64,000 nucleotides of DNA, from NCBI RefSeq assembly GCF_020783655.1, contig NZ_JAJGQH010000004.1, forward strand, positions 124,001-188,000, read 5' to 3'. Shown here one piece after another: positions 16,820 through 26,171 of this stretch; the first letter of the stretch is position 1; each line of letters starts with the position of its first letter. The DNA is from Xanthomonas melonis (GTDB lineage Bacteria; Pseudomonadota; Gammaproteobacteria; Xanthomonadales; Xanthomonadaceae). Below the pieces are notes generated by a model. That model was given only the letters and a program-made list of their open reading frames with translations. It had not been told where the DNA came from and searched no databases. The position numbers were made by a program, and so were the translations under genes.

Positions 16820-17524
16820 ATGGCGCTTTGCAAGCAGATGGGTGCAATGGGCTACGAGCTACTGATCAGTGACTGCGATGGTGTTCTTGTCGACAGCGAG
16901 ATATTGGCCGATCGGGTGATGCGTGAGGCGCTCGCGTCTTTTGTGCCGAGCGAGCCGCTGGAACAGCTGCTGGAAACCACGTTCGGGCAGACCACGCGCG
17001 AGGTGTTGCGGCGTGTGGAAGAGCATTTTGTCTTGCCGTTGCCGGACACCTTGCTGGCGCAGATCCAGGCACGCAGCGAGTCCCTGATCGCCGCCGAAGT
17101 ACAGCCCATCCCGGGCGTGCGCGAGGCGCTGGAGCAGATTCCGTTGCCGCTGGCGGTGGCCTCCAACAGCCGGCGTCACAACGTGATTGCATCGGTGGAG
17201 CGGGCCGGGCTCACGGCGCGTGCGGCAGGGCGGATTTTCAGTGCCGATATGGTGGAGCGGCCCAAGCCGGCACCGGATGTGTACCTGCTGGCCGCGCGCA
17301 CCGCCGGTGTCGCCCCGGAGCGTTGCCTGGTGATCGAAGACAGCCCGACCGGTGCCACCGCCGCGCTGGCGGCAGGCATGCAGGTGTTGGGGTTTACCGG
17401 TGCCAGGCATATTCCACAGGGGCACAGCGAGACCTTGCGTCGGATCGGCGTGCTGGAGGTGTTCGACGATATGCGCGATTTGCCTGCATTGTTCGAGCGG
17501 CTCGCGCAAAAGCGCGCTGGTTGA
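16820..17524 (+). CDS. HAD-superfamily (subfamily IA) phosphatase
   Basis: About 234 residues. The catalytic DxD motif is LLISDCDGVLVDSE near residue 16, with the helical cap (residues about 25-90) typical of beta-phosphoglucomutase/phosphoglycolate-type enzymes. Motif II is AVASNSRR, motif III Lys is in ERPKPAPD, and motif IV is VIEDSPTGA. Three in-frame ATGs (16820, 16838, 16847) precede the fold; I give the longest plausible one, though MGYELLISDCDG from 16847 is equally reasonable. It is probably a sugar- or glycolate-phosphate phosphatase; the exact substrate is not readable. It is divergent from the lipoprotein gene. Confidence 0.85.
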   Translation: MALCKQMGAMGYELLISDCDGVLVDSEILADRVMREALASFVPSEPLEQLLETTFGQTTREVLRRVEEHFVLPLPDTLLAQIQARSESLIAAEVQPIPGVREALEQIPLPLAVASNSRRHNVIASVERAGLTARAAGRIFSADMVERPKPAPDVYLLAARTAGVAPERCLVIEDSPTGATAALAAGMQVLGFTGARHIPQGHSETLRRIGVLEVFDDMRDLPALFERLAQKRAG

Positions 17525-17739
17525 GGATGTCGCGTCGTCGCATCGTTCGGCTGCAGTCGAATGCTCAGAGCAACTGATAAAGCGGCTGTGCAGCCGCCAG
17601 GCGGGCGCCACCGCTGCTCGGAATCGGCACGAACCACCCGTACACTCCGGCTCCTCCGCGCCGTCCACACCCACCTGACGACCGCTCGCCACGTTTTGTT
17701 GGCCGCTCGTAGATCAAAAGCCTAGTTGGTCGAGCGTTC

Positions 17740-17837
17740 GATGCCCTCACCGCTTGCGGGACACGCCGTAAACCCGTCCCTGGGGGCTCGGTGGCGGCAT
17801 CCATGCGCCAAACGGTCCCGCAATCGGTGAGGACATC
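17740..17837 (+). repeat. Nested palindromic repeat element, copy 1
   Basis: Outer arms of 23 bases (17740-17762 and 17815-17837) are complementary at 21 positions, both bounded inwards by GCGGGAC/GTCCCGC. They are separated by exactly 52 bases, which contain an imperfect inner palindrome around GGCATCCATG. Copy 3 near 41.5 kb has the same order and spacing. Confidence 0.8.
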
Positions 17838-17989
17838 GCACCAGAGTTGGTCGGTCGCTAGGTGAAACCGGGCCAGCTTGCTAGTTGCATTGGCTTGCCG
17901 CTGCGGGCCGCAACGACATGAGAATTAGCGAATTGGAAGCACCTCATGTATTGCCTCCTGCATCTTGCATACCGACCATCCTGACTGGT

Positions 17990-18091
17990 CCTTGCCCGCT
18001 CACCGTCGCGGGACCTTACGCGGCATGGATGCCGCGTAAGATCTTACAAGGACGTACTTGCAGCGTGTCCCGCGATGGTGGGCGGGCAAGG
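17990..18091 (-). repeat. Nested palindromic repeat element, copy 2 (inverted)
   Basis: Outer arms of 25 bases (17990-18014 and 18067-18091) pair at 23 positions across a 52-base spacer. A perfect inner palindrome, CTTACGCGGCAT-GG-ATGCCGCGTAAG, fills 18015-18040. In copy 3 the inner palindrome abuts the right arm; here it abuts the left arm, so this copy lies in the opposite orientation. Its right arm is also the first part of the tandem repeat that follows. Confidence 0.8.
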
Positions 18092-18243
18092 GCCTTGCAA
18101 CCAAGCCTCAGATCAGCCGCTCTAGCTTGCAGCGTGTCCCGCGATGGTGAGCGGGCAAGGGCCTTGCAGCCAAGCCGCAGATCAGCCGCTCTACTTTGCG
18201 GCGCGTCCCGCGACGGTGGCAGGCAAGCACCCTGCGGCTAACT
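18057..18243 (+). repeat. 69-base tandem repeat, about 2.7 copies
   Basis: Units begin at 18057, 18126 and 18195. Each contains GTCCCGCGATGGTG or a variant, GCGGGCAAG, CCAAGCC and CAGATCAGCCGCTCTA; the third is degenerate and incomplete. The unit includes one arm of the adjacent palindromic element, so it looks like local amplification of the element's edge. A related CCAAGCCGCAGATCGCCAG stretch occurs next to copy 3 at 41.66 kb. Confidence 0.8.
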
Positions 18244-18260
18244 CACGCCAGCAACGCAAT

Positions 18261-18284
18261 AGGGCGCGATTCGCATCGCGCCCT
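18261..18284 (-). terminator. Hairpin downstream of cstA-ybdD
   Basis: AGGGCGCGAT and ATCGCGCCCT form a perfect 10-base stem around a four-base loop, 60 bases beyond the ybdD-like stop. The T tract is poor, so rho-independent termination is only probable. Confidence 0.5.
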
Positions 18285-18343
18285 GTTGCGGTTCCACCAG
18301 ATGATCAGTCACTCGCTGATCAGCCACTCAGCCACTCAGCCGA

Positions 18344-18568
18344 TCAACAGCAGCGAAATCCACTCTTGCCGCCGTAGCGCGCGTCCTGGCGCTCGCGGAA
18401 GAAGGCGGGGTAATCCATCACCGGCTTGTCGGGATGCGTTTCCAGCATATGCCGCACGTAGTTGTCGTAGTCGGGAATGCCGCAGCACAGCCGCGCGGTC
18501 TGGATCAGGCGCCGCCAGATGCGGCGGTGCGCCTGATACTGGCTGGCCAGGACGAGTTGGGTGCCCAT
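18344..18568 (-). CDS. ybdD: YbdD/YjiX-type small protein (DUF466)
   Basis: 74-residue cytoplasmic protein of the YbdD/YjiX family, whose members are nearly always encoded right after CstA/BtsT-type transporters. Family features seen are [17 protein letters not shown] and [16 protein letters not shown], with the Gly-Arg-Cys-rich end KSGFRCC. The start codon overlaps the cstA stop by one base, so translation is coupled. Its biochemical role is not settled; it is thought to support transport by the partner carrier. Confidence 0.9.
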   Translation of the reverse strand: MGTQLVLASQYQAHRRIWRRLIQTARLCCGIPDYDNYVRHMLETHPDKPVMDYPAFFRERQDARYGGKSGFRCC

Positions 18569-20640
18569 TACAGGTCCGCCATCTGGTGTGGCTGCAGGGC
18601 CACGTAGGGGGTTTCGCGGTCACTGCGCTGCGGAGTGCGTCGCGCGATCACGATCGTCTTGACCGAGTAGATCAGGATCGCGCCCACCACGAACAGGAAC
18701 AGCACCGTCAGCCCTGTGTTGACGTAGGCATTGGTGACGATCTGCTGCATCTGCGGCACCGTCTTGGCCGGTGCGGTGATGGTGTTGCTGGCAATGGCGG
18801 CCTGGAACTTGTGCGCCTGTGCCAGGAAGCCTTGCGCCGGGTTGCTGTCGAAGATCTTGATCAGCCCGGCGTAGGTCGTGCACAGCAACAGCCACAGCGC
18901 CGGCATGATGGTGACCCAGGCGTAGCGGTCGCGCTTCATCTTGAACAGCACTACCGTGCCCAGCATCAACGCGATCCCGGCCAGCATCTGGTTGGAGATG
19001 CCGAACAACGGCCATAGCGTCTGGATGCCGCCAAATGGATCGACCACGCCGGTGTACAGCAGATAGCCCCACAGCGCCACGCAGCCGGCGGTGCCGATGA
19101 TGTTGGCGGCCCACGATTCGGTCTTCTTCAGCGCCGGGATGAAGTTGCCCAGCAGGTCCTGCAGCATGAAGCGGCCCGCACGCGTGCCGGCATCGACCGC
19201 AGTGAGGATGAACAAGGCTTCGAACAGGATGGCGAAGTGGTACCAGAACGCCATGGTGTCCTCGCCCGGCAACAGCTGGTGCAGGATCTGCGCGATACCC
19301 ACCGCCAGCGTGGGCGCGCCGCCGGCCCGGGCCAGGATGCTGTGTTCGCCGATGTCCTTGGCAGTGGCTTCCAGCACTTCAGGGGTGATCGCAAAGCCCC
19401 ATTCGGACACCTTGGCCGCGACGGCGACCGCATCGGTGCCGACCAGCGAAGCGGGGCTGTTCATGGCGAAATAGACGCCCGGCTCGATGATCGACGCTGC
19501 CACCAGCGCCATGATCGCCACGAACGATTCCATCAGCATGCCGCCGTACCCGATGTAGCGCATGTGGCCTTCATTGGCGAGCAGCTTGGGCGTGGTGCCG
19601 GAAGAGATCAGCGCATGGAAACCGGAAACCGCGCCACAGGCGATGGTGATGAACAGGAACGGGAAGATGCCGCCCTTCCATACCGGGCCATCGCCACTGG
19701 AGGCGAACTGGGTCAGTGCCGGCATCTTCAGGTCGGGCATCACCACCAGGATGCCGATCGCCAGCGCCAGAATCGTGCCGATCTTGAGGAAGGTGGACAG
19801 GTAGTCGCGCGGCGCCAGCAGCAGCCACACCGGCAGTACCGAGGCCACGAAACCGTAGCCGATCAGCATCCAGGTGATCTGCTTGGCGGTGAAGGTGAAG
19901 GCCGGGCCCCAGGTAGGGTCGGCGGCGACCTTGCCGCCCAGCCAGATCGCAGCCAGCAGCAGAATCAACCCCACCACCGAAATCTCGCCGATCTTGCCGA
20001 CGCGGATGTAGCGCATGTACACCCCCATCATGATCGCGATCGGCATCGTGGCGATCACCGTGAACATGCCCCACGGGCTTTCGGCCAGCGCCTTGACCAC
20101 CACCATCGCCAGTACCGCCAGGATGATGATCATGATCAGGAACGCACCGAACAGGGCGATGGTGCCCGGTACCTGGCCCATCTCTTCGCGGACCAGGTCG
20201 CCCAGCGAGCGGCCGTTGCGGCGGCTGGACAGGAACAGCACCATGAAGTCCTGCACCGCACCGGCGAACACCACGCCCACCACCAGCCACAACAGGCCGG
20301 GCAGGTAGCCCATCTGCGCGGCCAGCACCGGGCCGACCAGCGGGCCGGCGCCGGCGATGGCGGCGAAGTGGTGGCCGAACAGCACGTGCTTGTTGGTGGG
20401 CACATAGTCCAGGCCGTCGTTGTTGGCGATGGCCGGGGTGGCGCGTGTGGGATCCAGCTGCATCACCTTGTTGGCGATGAACAGGCTGTAGAACCGGTAG
20501 GCGATCAGATAGATCGACACCGCCGCCACCACGATCCACAACGCATTGATGTGCTCGCCGCGCCGCAGCGCCACGGTACCCAGACAGAATGCAGCCAGCA
20601 GCGCCAGCGCGCCCCAGGCCAGCTTCGAGAACCCTTTCAT
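18568..20640 (-). CDS. cstA: Carbon starvation protein A family transporter
   Basis: 690-residue inner-membrane protein with well over a dozen hydrophobic helices. It belongs to the CstA family, which imports peptides and pyruvate during carbon limitation. Recognisable segments are [21 protein letters not shown] near residue 78, [10 protein letters not shown] near 145 and [16 protein letters not shown] near 340, followed by a C-terminal CstA extension. The start is the ATG of [10 protein letters not shown]. It forms a two-gene unit with the DUF466 gene and is divergent from a pirin gene, with a 230-base promoter region between. No regulatory site was recognised by eye. Confidence 0.95.
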   Translation of the reverse strand: MKGFSKLAWGALALLAAFCLGTVALRRGEHINALWIVVAAVSIYLIAYRFYSLFIANKVMQLDPTRATPAIANNDGLDYVPTNKHVLFGHHFAAIAGAGPLVGPVLAAQMGYLPGLLWLVVGVVFAGAVQDFMVLFLSSRRNGRSLGDLVREEMGQVPGTIALFGAFLIMIIILAVLAMVVVKALAESPWGMFTVIATMPIAIMMGVYMRYIRVGKIGEISVVGLILLLAAIWLGGKVAADPTWGPAFTFTAKQITWMLIGYGFVASVLPVWLLLAPRDYLSTFLKIGTILALAIGILVVMPDLKMPALTQFASSGDGPVWKGGIFPFLFITIACGAVSGFHALISSGTTPKLLANEGHMRYIGYGGMLMESFVAIMALVAASIIEPGVYFAMNSPASLVGTDAVAVAAKVSEWGFAITPEVLEATAKDIGEHSILARAGGAPTLAVGIAQILHQLLPGEDTMAFWYHFAILFEALFILTAVDAGTRAGRFMLQDLLGNFIPALKKTESWAANIIGTAGCVALWGYLLYTGVVDPFGGIQTLWPLFGISNQMLAGIALMLGTVVLFKMKRDRYAWVTIMPALWLLLCTTYAGLIKIFDSNPAQGFLAQAHKFQAAIASNTITAPAKTVPQMQQIVTNAYVNTGLTVLFLFVVGAILIYSVKTIVIARRTPQRSDRETPYVALQPHQMADL

Positions 20641-20870
20641 GCATGCCCCTCAGAAACGATTCGCCCAAGGGTCCACCCGTGCCCGCCTGCGGTCAATGCC
20701 GGCGCTCCGCAGCAGGGTAGAACTTTGGTCGTAGAGTGCTTGGGCGCAGGATGCGCTAGCGGCAGGGCGCACGCCGGCGTTTGGAACGATCGGTTGCAGC
20801 GGTCGTGATTGGGAGCGGCGCTACCCGCACCCATGATGGCTGTACCTAGACACTGCACAGGGATCAGGCA

Positions 20871-21725
20871 ATGACCACTCCGACCACACCGGCGCATGTG
20901 CTGCGCACCATCCGCGGCCTGCCCACCTCCGACGGCGCCGGCGTCAGCCTGACGCGCGTCATCGGCACCCAGCAGCTTCCCGAACTGGACCCGTTCCTGA
21001 TGCTGGACGAGTTCGGTACCGAAAAGCCCGAAGACTATATCGGCGGGTTTCCCAGCCATCCCCACCGCGGCTTCGAGACGGTGACCTACATGCTGGACGG
21101 GCGCATGCGGCACAAGGACAACCACGGCAACGAAGGTCTGCTGACGCCCGGCAGCGTGCAGTGGATGACTGCCGGCCGCGGCGTGATCCATTCGGAAATG
21201 CCCGAACAGGAATCCGGGCGGATGCGTGGGTTCCAGCTCTGGGTGAACCTGCCGGCACGCGACAAGATGACCGACCCCCGGTACCAGGAGTACGCGCCGG
21301 ACCGCATTCCGGTGGCGCAGCCTGCGGCAGGCGTGACGGTCAAGGTGATCGCCGGCGCAGTGGGCGAGGTGACCGGCCCGATCGTGCAGCCGGCGACCAG
21401 CCCGGTGTACCTGGATATCGCCCTGGACGCGAACGCGGCGTGGGACTATCTGCTGCCCGAGGGGCATAGTGCCTTTGCGTATGCCTTCGAGGGCGCGGTG
21501 GCGGTGGGCGAGGGCGAGGCCGCACGCAACCTGCCGGCGCAGGAACTGGCGGTGCTGGGCGGCGGCCAGCGTCTGGCGCTGCGTGCGGGCGATCAGGGCG
21601 CGCGCCTGATCCTGGTGGCCGGGCGCCCGCTCAACGAGCCGGTGATGCGGCATGGCCCGTTCGTGATGAACACCAGGCAGGAATTGATGCAGGCGTTCGT
21701 CGACTTTCAGGAAGGACGGTTCTGA
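20871..21725 (+). CDS. Pirin family protein (YhhW-like), first copy
   Basis: 284-residue bicupin. Metal-binding residues lie in FPSHPHRGFETVTYM (His of HPH) and in the later GRGVIHSEMPE segment. The C-terminal cupin (about residues 150-284) has the pattern of bacterial pirins such as YhhW, which oxidises quercetin. The start ATG follows a weak purine-rich site. A second, distinct pirin is encoded 1.1 kb away on the other strand. The in vivo substrate is unknown; pirins may be enzymes or redox-sensing co-regulators. Confidence 0.9.
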   Translation: MTTPTTPAHVLRTIRGLPTSDGAGVSLTRVIGTQQLPELDPFLMLDEFGTEKPEDYIGGFPSHPHRGFETVTYMLDGRMRHKDNHGNEGLLTPGSVQWMTAGRGVIHSEMPEQESGRMRGFQLWVNLPARDKMTDPRYQEYAPDRIPVAQPAAGVTVKVIAGAVGEVTGPIVQPATSPVYLDIALDANAAWDYLLPEGHSAFAYAFEGAVAVGEGEAARNLPAQELAVLGGGQRLALRAGDQGARLILVAGRPLNEPVMRHGPFVMNTRQELMQAFVDFQEGRF

Positions 21726-22103
21726 TCCCGAACGCGCAAGCGTGCGGTAGGGCGACGGTCACACGGGTTGTTGCGCCCCCGCGCGATAACGCTGCCGCGC
21801 GCGCGTTCCTGAGGCCAGACCTATCGGGCACGCACCGCCTCGGCATCGTGCCTGCCTGGGGAGATCGGCAGCGATACCTCGCGGGCCGACAGCCAGGATG
21901 TGTGGCTGCCGGCCCGCGAGCTCAGGTGCGATTGGATGCAGGGCATGCGTGGTGCATTCACGTGACACATGGCGCATGCGGGGTTCGATGTGCGCTGCCC
22001 TGGCGCCCATCAACGACCGGCGCTCGCCGTGCGGACGTCCGGAAGGCGAGGGGGATCCGATGAGGCGCGCTCCGGCACGGGATGGCGCCTCATCGCACGC
22101 GGG
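21726..22103. other. Intergenic region between convergent pirin and secreted-protein genes
   Basis: About 380 bases with no gene I can support. The only structure is an 11-base-pair hairpin next to the minus-strand gene's stop. Confidence 0.4.
22058..22095 (-). terminator. Hairpin after the 153-residue secreted protein gene
   Basis: CGATGAGGCGC pairs perfectly with GCGCCTCATCG across a 16-base loop, nine bases beyond the minus-strand stop codon. No T tract follows. Confidence 0.45.
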
Positions 22104-22565
22104 TCAGCGCTGCAGGGCGAGGCTGGCCGGTTGCAGATCCATGGCCTGGACCAGCGATTGCATCGAGGCCAGTTCGTCGTTGTTGGCCCCGTCGATCCAG
22201 AGCTGCGCATAGCGCCTCTTGCCCAGCTCCACCACGGTGACGCGGCGCGACTCCATGCCCGGTACCTCGCGGCCGCCCAGGTCGAGCTTGTACCAGTAGA
22301 AGTCTTCCTGCTGGATCTGGCCCTTTTCGGCGCGCCGGTCGCGGGCCAGCGCCATGGCCGGGTCCCGCGTGGTCAGCATGATGCCCACCAGCTGGCGGCC
22401 TTCGGCATTGACCGCCTTGCAGACCAGATAGTCGGCACCGGCCAGCTCGTTCCACTGCAGGCCTGAGGCTGGCGGCAGCGGTGGGCAGACTGGCGAGGTC
22501 TGGGCGTTGGCCGTGGCTGCGGCTAGCAGCAGACTCAGGCCGACAAGGCAGGATGCAGGCTTCAT
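22104..22565 (-). CDS. Hypothetical secreted protein, 153 residues
   Basis: A cleavable signal peptide is clear: MKPASC, a hydrophobic core LVGLSLLLAAAT and a likely cut after ANA. The mature part (about 131 residues) has two cysteines (VCPP and LVCKAV) that could form a disulfide, and alternating strand-like segments such as LVGIMLTTRDPAM and RRVTVVELGKRRYAQLWID. It resembles no family I can name. It sits between two pirin genes, each on its own promoter, so no operon partner hints at function. Confidence 0.75.
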   Translation of the reverse strand: MKPASCLVGLSLLLAAATANAQTSPVCPPLPPASGLQWNELAGADYLVCKAVNAEGRQLVGIMLTTRDPAMALARDRRAEKGQIQQEDFYWYKLDLGGREVPGMESRRVTVVELGKRRYAQLWIDGANNDELASMQSLVQAMDLQPASLALQR

Positions 22566-22737
22566 TCAAGGGTTCCCCGGCGTTGGATGACGATGCGGGG
22601 GCGACGTCGACCTTCGTGCCGTGCAGCGCCTCTAGCTCCCCGCTTCGAGTCTGCCGTGCACATGACGCGCTCCGCTCACGCCACCATCACTACCACATCT
22701 TCGGGAGCAAGCTCAAGCCCTGTCGCAATCGCCCACG

Positions 22738-22755
22738 GCACCGCTTGTGCGGTGC
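22738..22755 (-). terminator. Small hairpin beyond the second pirin gene
   Basis: GCACCGC-TTGT-GCGGTGC, a perfect seven-base stem, 60 bases after the minus-strand pirin stop. It has no T tract and could be fortuitous in GC-rich DNA. Confidence 0.25.
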
Positions 22756-22816
22756 GGCACTCGCAAAACGGGACATGGCGACCGATCGGGTACCGATGCT
22801 GGTTTCGCGCACGGTT

Positions 22817-23707
22817 TCAAGGGTAATCAACCGGCTTCGGTGCCGGAGTCTGCGGCAGGGGGATGAACTCCTGATCGTCGCCGGGAATGGTGCCGAAACG
22901 GCCGGCCTGCCAATCGTCCTTGGCCTGTTCGATGCGCTCCTTGGAGCTGGACACGAAGTTCCACCACAGATGACGCGGGCCATCGAGTGGCTCGCCGCCG
23001 AGCAGTAGTGCCTTCAGCGGGGTTTTGGCGCGCAGGCGCCCACGAGCGCCCGGCGCGGGGACGATCAGGTGGCGCGCCGGCACATCGGCGCCGTCCAGTT
23101 GCGCCTGGCCGTCGAGGATGTACAGGGCACGCTCGGCATGGCCGGCATCCAGGTCGATCTCCGCCTCCGGTGCCAGATCCAGCGCCACGTTGAGGGTGCC
23201 GCTGAACACCTGCACCGGCGATTCCTCGCCATAGGCGCGGCCGGCGATCACGCGCAGCCATACCCCGTCGCGGCGTTGCTGCGGCAGGCTGGCGGCGGCG
23301 AAGTGATGGAACGCCGGCGCGGTTTCCTCGGCCGAGCGCGGCAGCGCGATCCAGGTCTGCATGCCGTGCAACGCGTGTTCGCGCACGCGCTCGGGGCCGG
23401 GCGTGCGTTCGGAATGGGCGATGCCGCGCCCGGCGGTCATCCAGTTGACGTCGCCAGGACGGATGATCTGATCCGAGCCCAGCGTATCGCGATGGCCGAT
23501 CTCGCCGGCCCACAGGAAGGTCACCGTGGCCAGGCCGATATGCGGATGCGGGCGCACGTCGATCCCATGCTCCGGCTCCAGCACCGCAGGCCCCATGTGG
23601 TCGACGAACACGAACGGACCCACGCTGCGCGCCTGCAGGGTGGGCACGGCGCGGCGCACTTGCAGCCCGCCGATGTCGTGCACACGCGGGGCGATCAGGG
23701 TGGTCAT
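22817..23707 (-). CDS. Pirin family protein, second copy
   Basis: 296-residue pirin of a different subgroup from the first. Metal ligands are in VRPHPHIGLATVTFLW, with GRGIAHSERTP and a C-terminal cupin ending KTPLKALLLGGEPLDGPRH. The characteristic final WWNFVSSSKERIEQAK motif is present. I chose the ATG of MTTLIAPRV; the frame is open 44 residues further upstream but those residues are unlike pirin. It is followed on the minus strand by the secreted-protein gene after 250 bases. Confidence 0.9.
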   Translation of the reverse strand: MTTLIAPRVHDIGGLQVRRAVPTLQARSVGPFVFVDHMGPAVLEPEHGIDVRPHPHIGLATVTFLWAGEIGHRDTLGSDQIIRPGDVNWMTAGRGIAHSERTPGPERVREHALHGMQTWIALPRSAEETAPAFHHFAAASLPQQRRDGVWLRVIAGRAYGEESPVQVFSGTLNVALDLAPEAEIDLDAGHAERALYILDGQAQLDGADVPARHLIVPAPGARGRLRAKTPLKALLLGGEPLDGPRHLWWNFVSSSKERIEQAKDDWQAGRFGTIPGDDQEFIPLPQTPAPKPVDYP

Positions 23708-23860
23708 GGCGCTGGCTCGTGACGAAGCGGAGGCCGAAGCTTCGCATGCGCATCGCGTCCTGCGTGCGGCGGCGCCCAAGATGGAATGTTCTGCCTGCCC
23801 CGATCGCGCACGGCTGTGGTCCACGCGCCGGCCATGCATGGGGCCCGCGCTCGTGCTGTA

Positions 23861-24568
23861 TCAGAGCAGGCTTGCTTGCGCGGGCAGCACGATCTCGCCG
23901 CGGCGTGAGGCCAGGCGGTCTGCAAGGCGCGTGGGTTCCGGCAGGCGATAGGCGCGCAGGGTGCACAGGGTCCAGTCGAGTGCGCCTTGCAGTGACACGC
24001 GATGGCCGGGCGAGACGATCAACGGCTTGCAGCGTGGCTTGCTGCGCAGCGCCCAGCCGATCTGCGCGCCGCCCAGCAGGATCTGACTGTGGTCGCCGCG
24101 TTCCGGGCCGGGGTCGGCGAACTGGCCGGCAAGACGCTGCTTGGCCACGCCGATGCTGGGTAGCCCGGTCACCACGCCGAAGTGCGCGGCGATGCCGAGC
24201 CGGCGCGGATGGGCGATGCCCTGGCCGTCGACGAACACCAGATCCGGCGGCCGCGATAACAGCGTCAGCGCCTGCAGCAGGGCCGGCAGTTCGCGAAAGC
24301 TGAGCAGGCCGGGCACGTAGGGCATCGAGGTCGGTACGCGTGCCACCTGCATCTCCAGCGGCAGCAAGCTCTGCGCGTCCAGCAGCACGGCCGCCGCGCG
24401 CGTGGTCCGGCCTTCGTCTTCGAAACCGACGTCGAAGCCGGCCAGCAGCTGCGGCGCTGCGGCGAGCGTATCCTGCAGCACGACCTGCTGCGCCAGTTGC
24501 TGCTGCAACTGTCGGGCCTGGACGACACTGCCGTCCCAACCGGCGAAGACGGGAGCGATGGTGGACAT
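23861..24568 (-). CDS. nfi: Endonuclease V (deoxyinosine 3'-endonuclease)
   Basis: 235-residue DNA repair nuclease that cuts one base beyond deoxyinosine. The catalytic acids align with the family: Asp46 in GFDVGF, Glu93 in SFRELP and Asp114 in [12 protein letters not shown]; the wedge segment [11 protein letters not shown] is intact, as is the GVAKQRL motif. The ATG of [10 protein letters not shown] is the likely start, although the minus-strand frame remains open for almost 700 residues upstream, which is a GC-skew artefact. It is divergent from gpmA, with only about 100 bases between. Confidence 0.92.
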   Translation of the reverse strand: MSTIAPVFAGWDGSVVQARQLQQQLAQQVVLQDTLAAAPQLLAGFDVGFEDEGRTTRAAAVLLDAQSLLPLEMQVARVPTSMPYVPGLLSFRELPALLQALTLLSRPPDLVFVDGQGIAHPRRLGIAAHFGVVTGLPSIGVAKQRLAGQFADPGPERGDHSQILLGGAQIGWALRSKPRCKPLIVSPGHRVSLQGALDWTLCTLRAYRLPEPTRLADRLASRRGEIVLPAQASLL

Positions 24569-24670
24569 GGCCGCAGCATCGCGTGCAGTGCGTGGCGGCA
24601 TCGTGCACGCCAGCGATGCGCTGGCTGCCGCTACAATCGCAGGCTGATCGGCCCCAATCGGAGAACCGTA

Positions 24671-25420
24671 GTGACCCGCAAACTCGTACTGCTGCGCCAT
24701 GGCCAGAGCCAATGGAATCTGGACAACCGCTTCACCGGCTGGGTGGATGTGGACCTCACCGAGCAGGGCCGTCAGGAGGCCGCTGCCGCCGGCAAGCTGA
24801 TGAAGGACGAAGGGCTGCAGTTCGACGTGGCGTACACCTCGGTGCTCAAGCGCGCCATCCATACGCTGCAGGGCGCATTGAAGGAGCTCGACCAGGACTG
24901 GCTGCCGGTGCACAAGAGCTGGCGCCTCAACGAGCGCCATTACGGTGGGTTGCAGGGCCTGGACAAGGCGGAGACCGCGGCCAAGCATGGCGAAGAGCAG
25001 GTCAAGATCTGGCGGCGTTCCTACGACATCCCGCCGCCGACGATGGATGTCGACGACCCCGGCCATCCTTGCCACGATCGCCGCTATGCCACGCTGGATC
25101 GCAATGCGTTGCCGGGCACCGAGTCGCTGGCGACCACGCTGGTGCGCGTGCTGCCTTACTGGCACGATGCAATCGCACCGCAGTTGAAGGCTGGCCAGAC
25201 CGTGCTGGTGACCGCGCACGGCAATTCCCTGCGCGCGCTGTACAAGTATCTCAACGACATTTCCAACGAGCAGATCCTGGAGCTCAACATCCCCACCGGC
25301 ATCCCGCTGCTGTTCGAACTGGACGACAGCCTGCAGGTGCGCAGCTACCGCTATCTGGGCGACCCGGAAGCGGCCAAGCGGGCGGCCGAGGCAGTCGCCA
25401 ATCAGGGCAAGGCGAAGTAA
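24671..25420 (+). CDS. gpmA: 2,3-bisphosphoglycerate-dependent phosphoglycerate mutase
   Basis: 249-residue glycolytic enzyme interconverting 3- and 2-phosphoglycerate in the cytosol. The phospho-histidine is His10 in [23 protein letters not shown] and [11 protein letters not shown] supply the remaining active-site Glu and His. Length and the C-terminal [21 protein letters not shown] match the bacterial dPGM. The start is GTG with GGAG upstream; extension to an ATG far upstream would read into the divergent nfi promoter. No operon partner is evident. Confidence 0.95.
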   Translation: MTRKLVLLRHGQSQWNLDNRFTGWVDVDLTEQGRQEAAAAGKLMKDEGLQFDVAYTSVLKRAIHTLQGALKELDQDWLPVHKSWRLNERHYGGLQGLDKAETAAKHGEEQVKIWRRSYDIPPPTMDVDDPGHPCHDRRYATLDRNALPGTESLATTLVRVLPYWHDAIAPQLKAGQTVLVTAHGNSLRALYKYLNDISNEQILELNIPTGIPLLFELDDSLQVRSYRYLGDPEAAKRAAEAVANQGKAK

Positions 25421-25564
25421 GCGCCGCTGGCGGTTGCAGCGTTGCGTGCGTCGCGCGCAGCGCCTGTTCTTGTGTGGCACACGGCTGCAAAGCGCTGCGT
25501 GCTGCGTTGCATGGAGGTGGTGCATGGGCGTGATGCGCGCCCCGCACGCGTGTGCGGGCCGGAC

Positions 25565-25882
25565 ATGATGTCCGGCAAACGGAAGACCCGGCAGATGAAT
25601 GCCGTCTACTGCCGCGCATATCTGGTGACGCTGGGCATGCTGGTGGCAGGCGGCGCTGGCTTTGTCGCCCTTGCCGCTCGCGACATCTCCGGCGCTGGGC
25701 TGGTGCTGGCGTTGTTGATCAGCGCGATGGGCGCGCTGCTGATGGGGTTTGGCGTCGTCGGACCGGTGCGACAGATGGAAGCATGGGCCGATGCGGCATC
25801 CGGGCATGAGGTCGCCCTGGTGCTGATGGTGTTGGCGTATCCGCTGTACCTGGTGATGGCGCCGTTCTACGTGCGTCGTTGA
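25565..25882 (+). CDS. Small membrane protein, hypothetical
   Basis: About 105 residues with three predicted helices: [40 protein letters not shown] and [16 protein letters not shown]. Possible starts are 25565, 25568 and 25595 ([11 protein letters not shown]); none has a strong ribosome site, so the exact N-terminus is uncertain. No family was recognised. It lies alone after gpmA. Confidence 0.55.
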   Translation: MMSGKRKTRQMNAVYCRAYLVTLGMLVAGGAGFVALAARDISGAGLVLALLISAMGALLMGFGVVGPVRQMEAWADAASGHEVALVLMVLAYPLYLVMAPFYVRR

Positions 25883-26171
25883 GGGCATGCGATGGCGCGT
25901 GCTGCGCCGGGATGCGGGTGTTGGGTGACAAACGTCGGTCGCGGCGTCAGTGATAGGAGCGCCAGCGGCCAGGGGTTGCAATGACGTTCGATAACGCGCG
26001 GCAGCGGACCTCAGTGCCTTGCGGTGCCGCTGCAGTGATCTGGGATGGCCGGTTGTTGCGTGGCTGACGAAGGAGCGGGCGCTGCTCGATGCGCTGCTCG
26101 TCGCCAGCGCGCTCGACCGGCTGCCGACCTTTCTTCGGCCGCGCATGCGCGGTCGTGCCTTGGAGAATGCA

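Larger units (their letters stand above)
17525..18343. other. 819-base gene-free block rich in palindromic and tandem repeats
   Basis: No credible gene. Frames open across it are repeat-derived (for instance one beginning MDAATEPPG on the minus strand). The block holds two copies of a nested palindromic element in opposite orientation, a 69-base tandem repeat and a terminator-like hairpin. Confidence 0.7.

Noticed and set aside
17565-17804. Short minus-strand frame starting MDAATEPPG, and a similar one at 41324-41581.
   Set aside because: Both are produced by the palindromic repeat element, lack ribosome sites and diverge outside it.
18057-18243. Regular repeat spacing that might suggest a CRISPR array.
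   Set aside because: The 69-base units are contiguous direct repeats with no unique spacers, and no cas genes are near.
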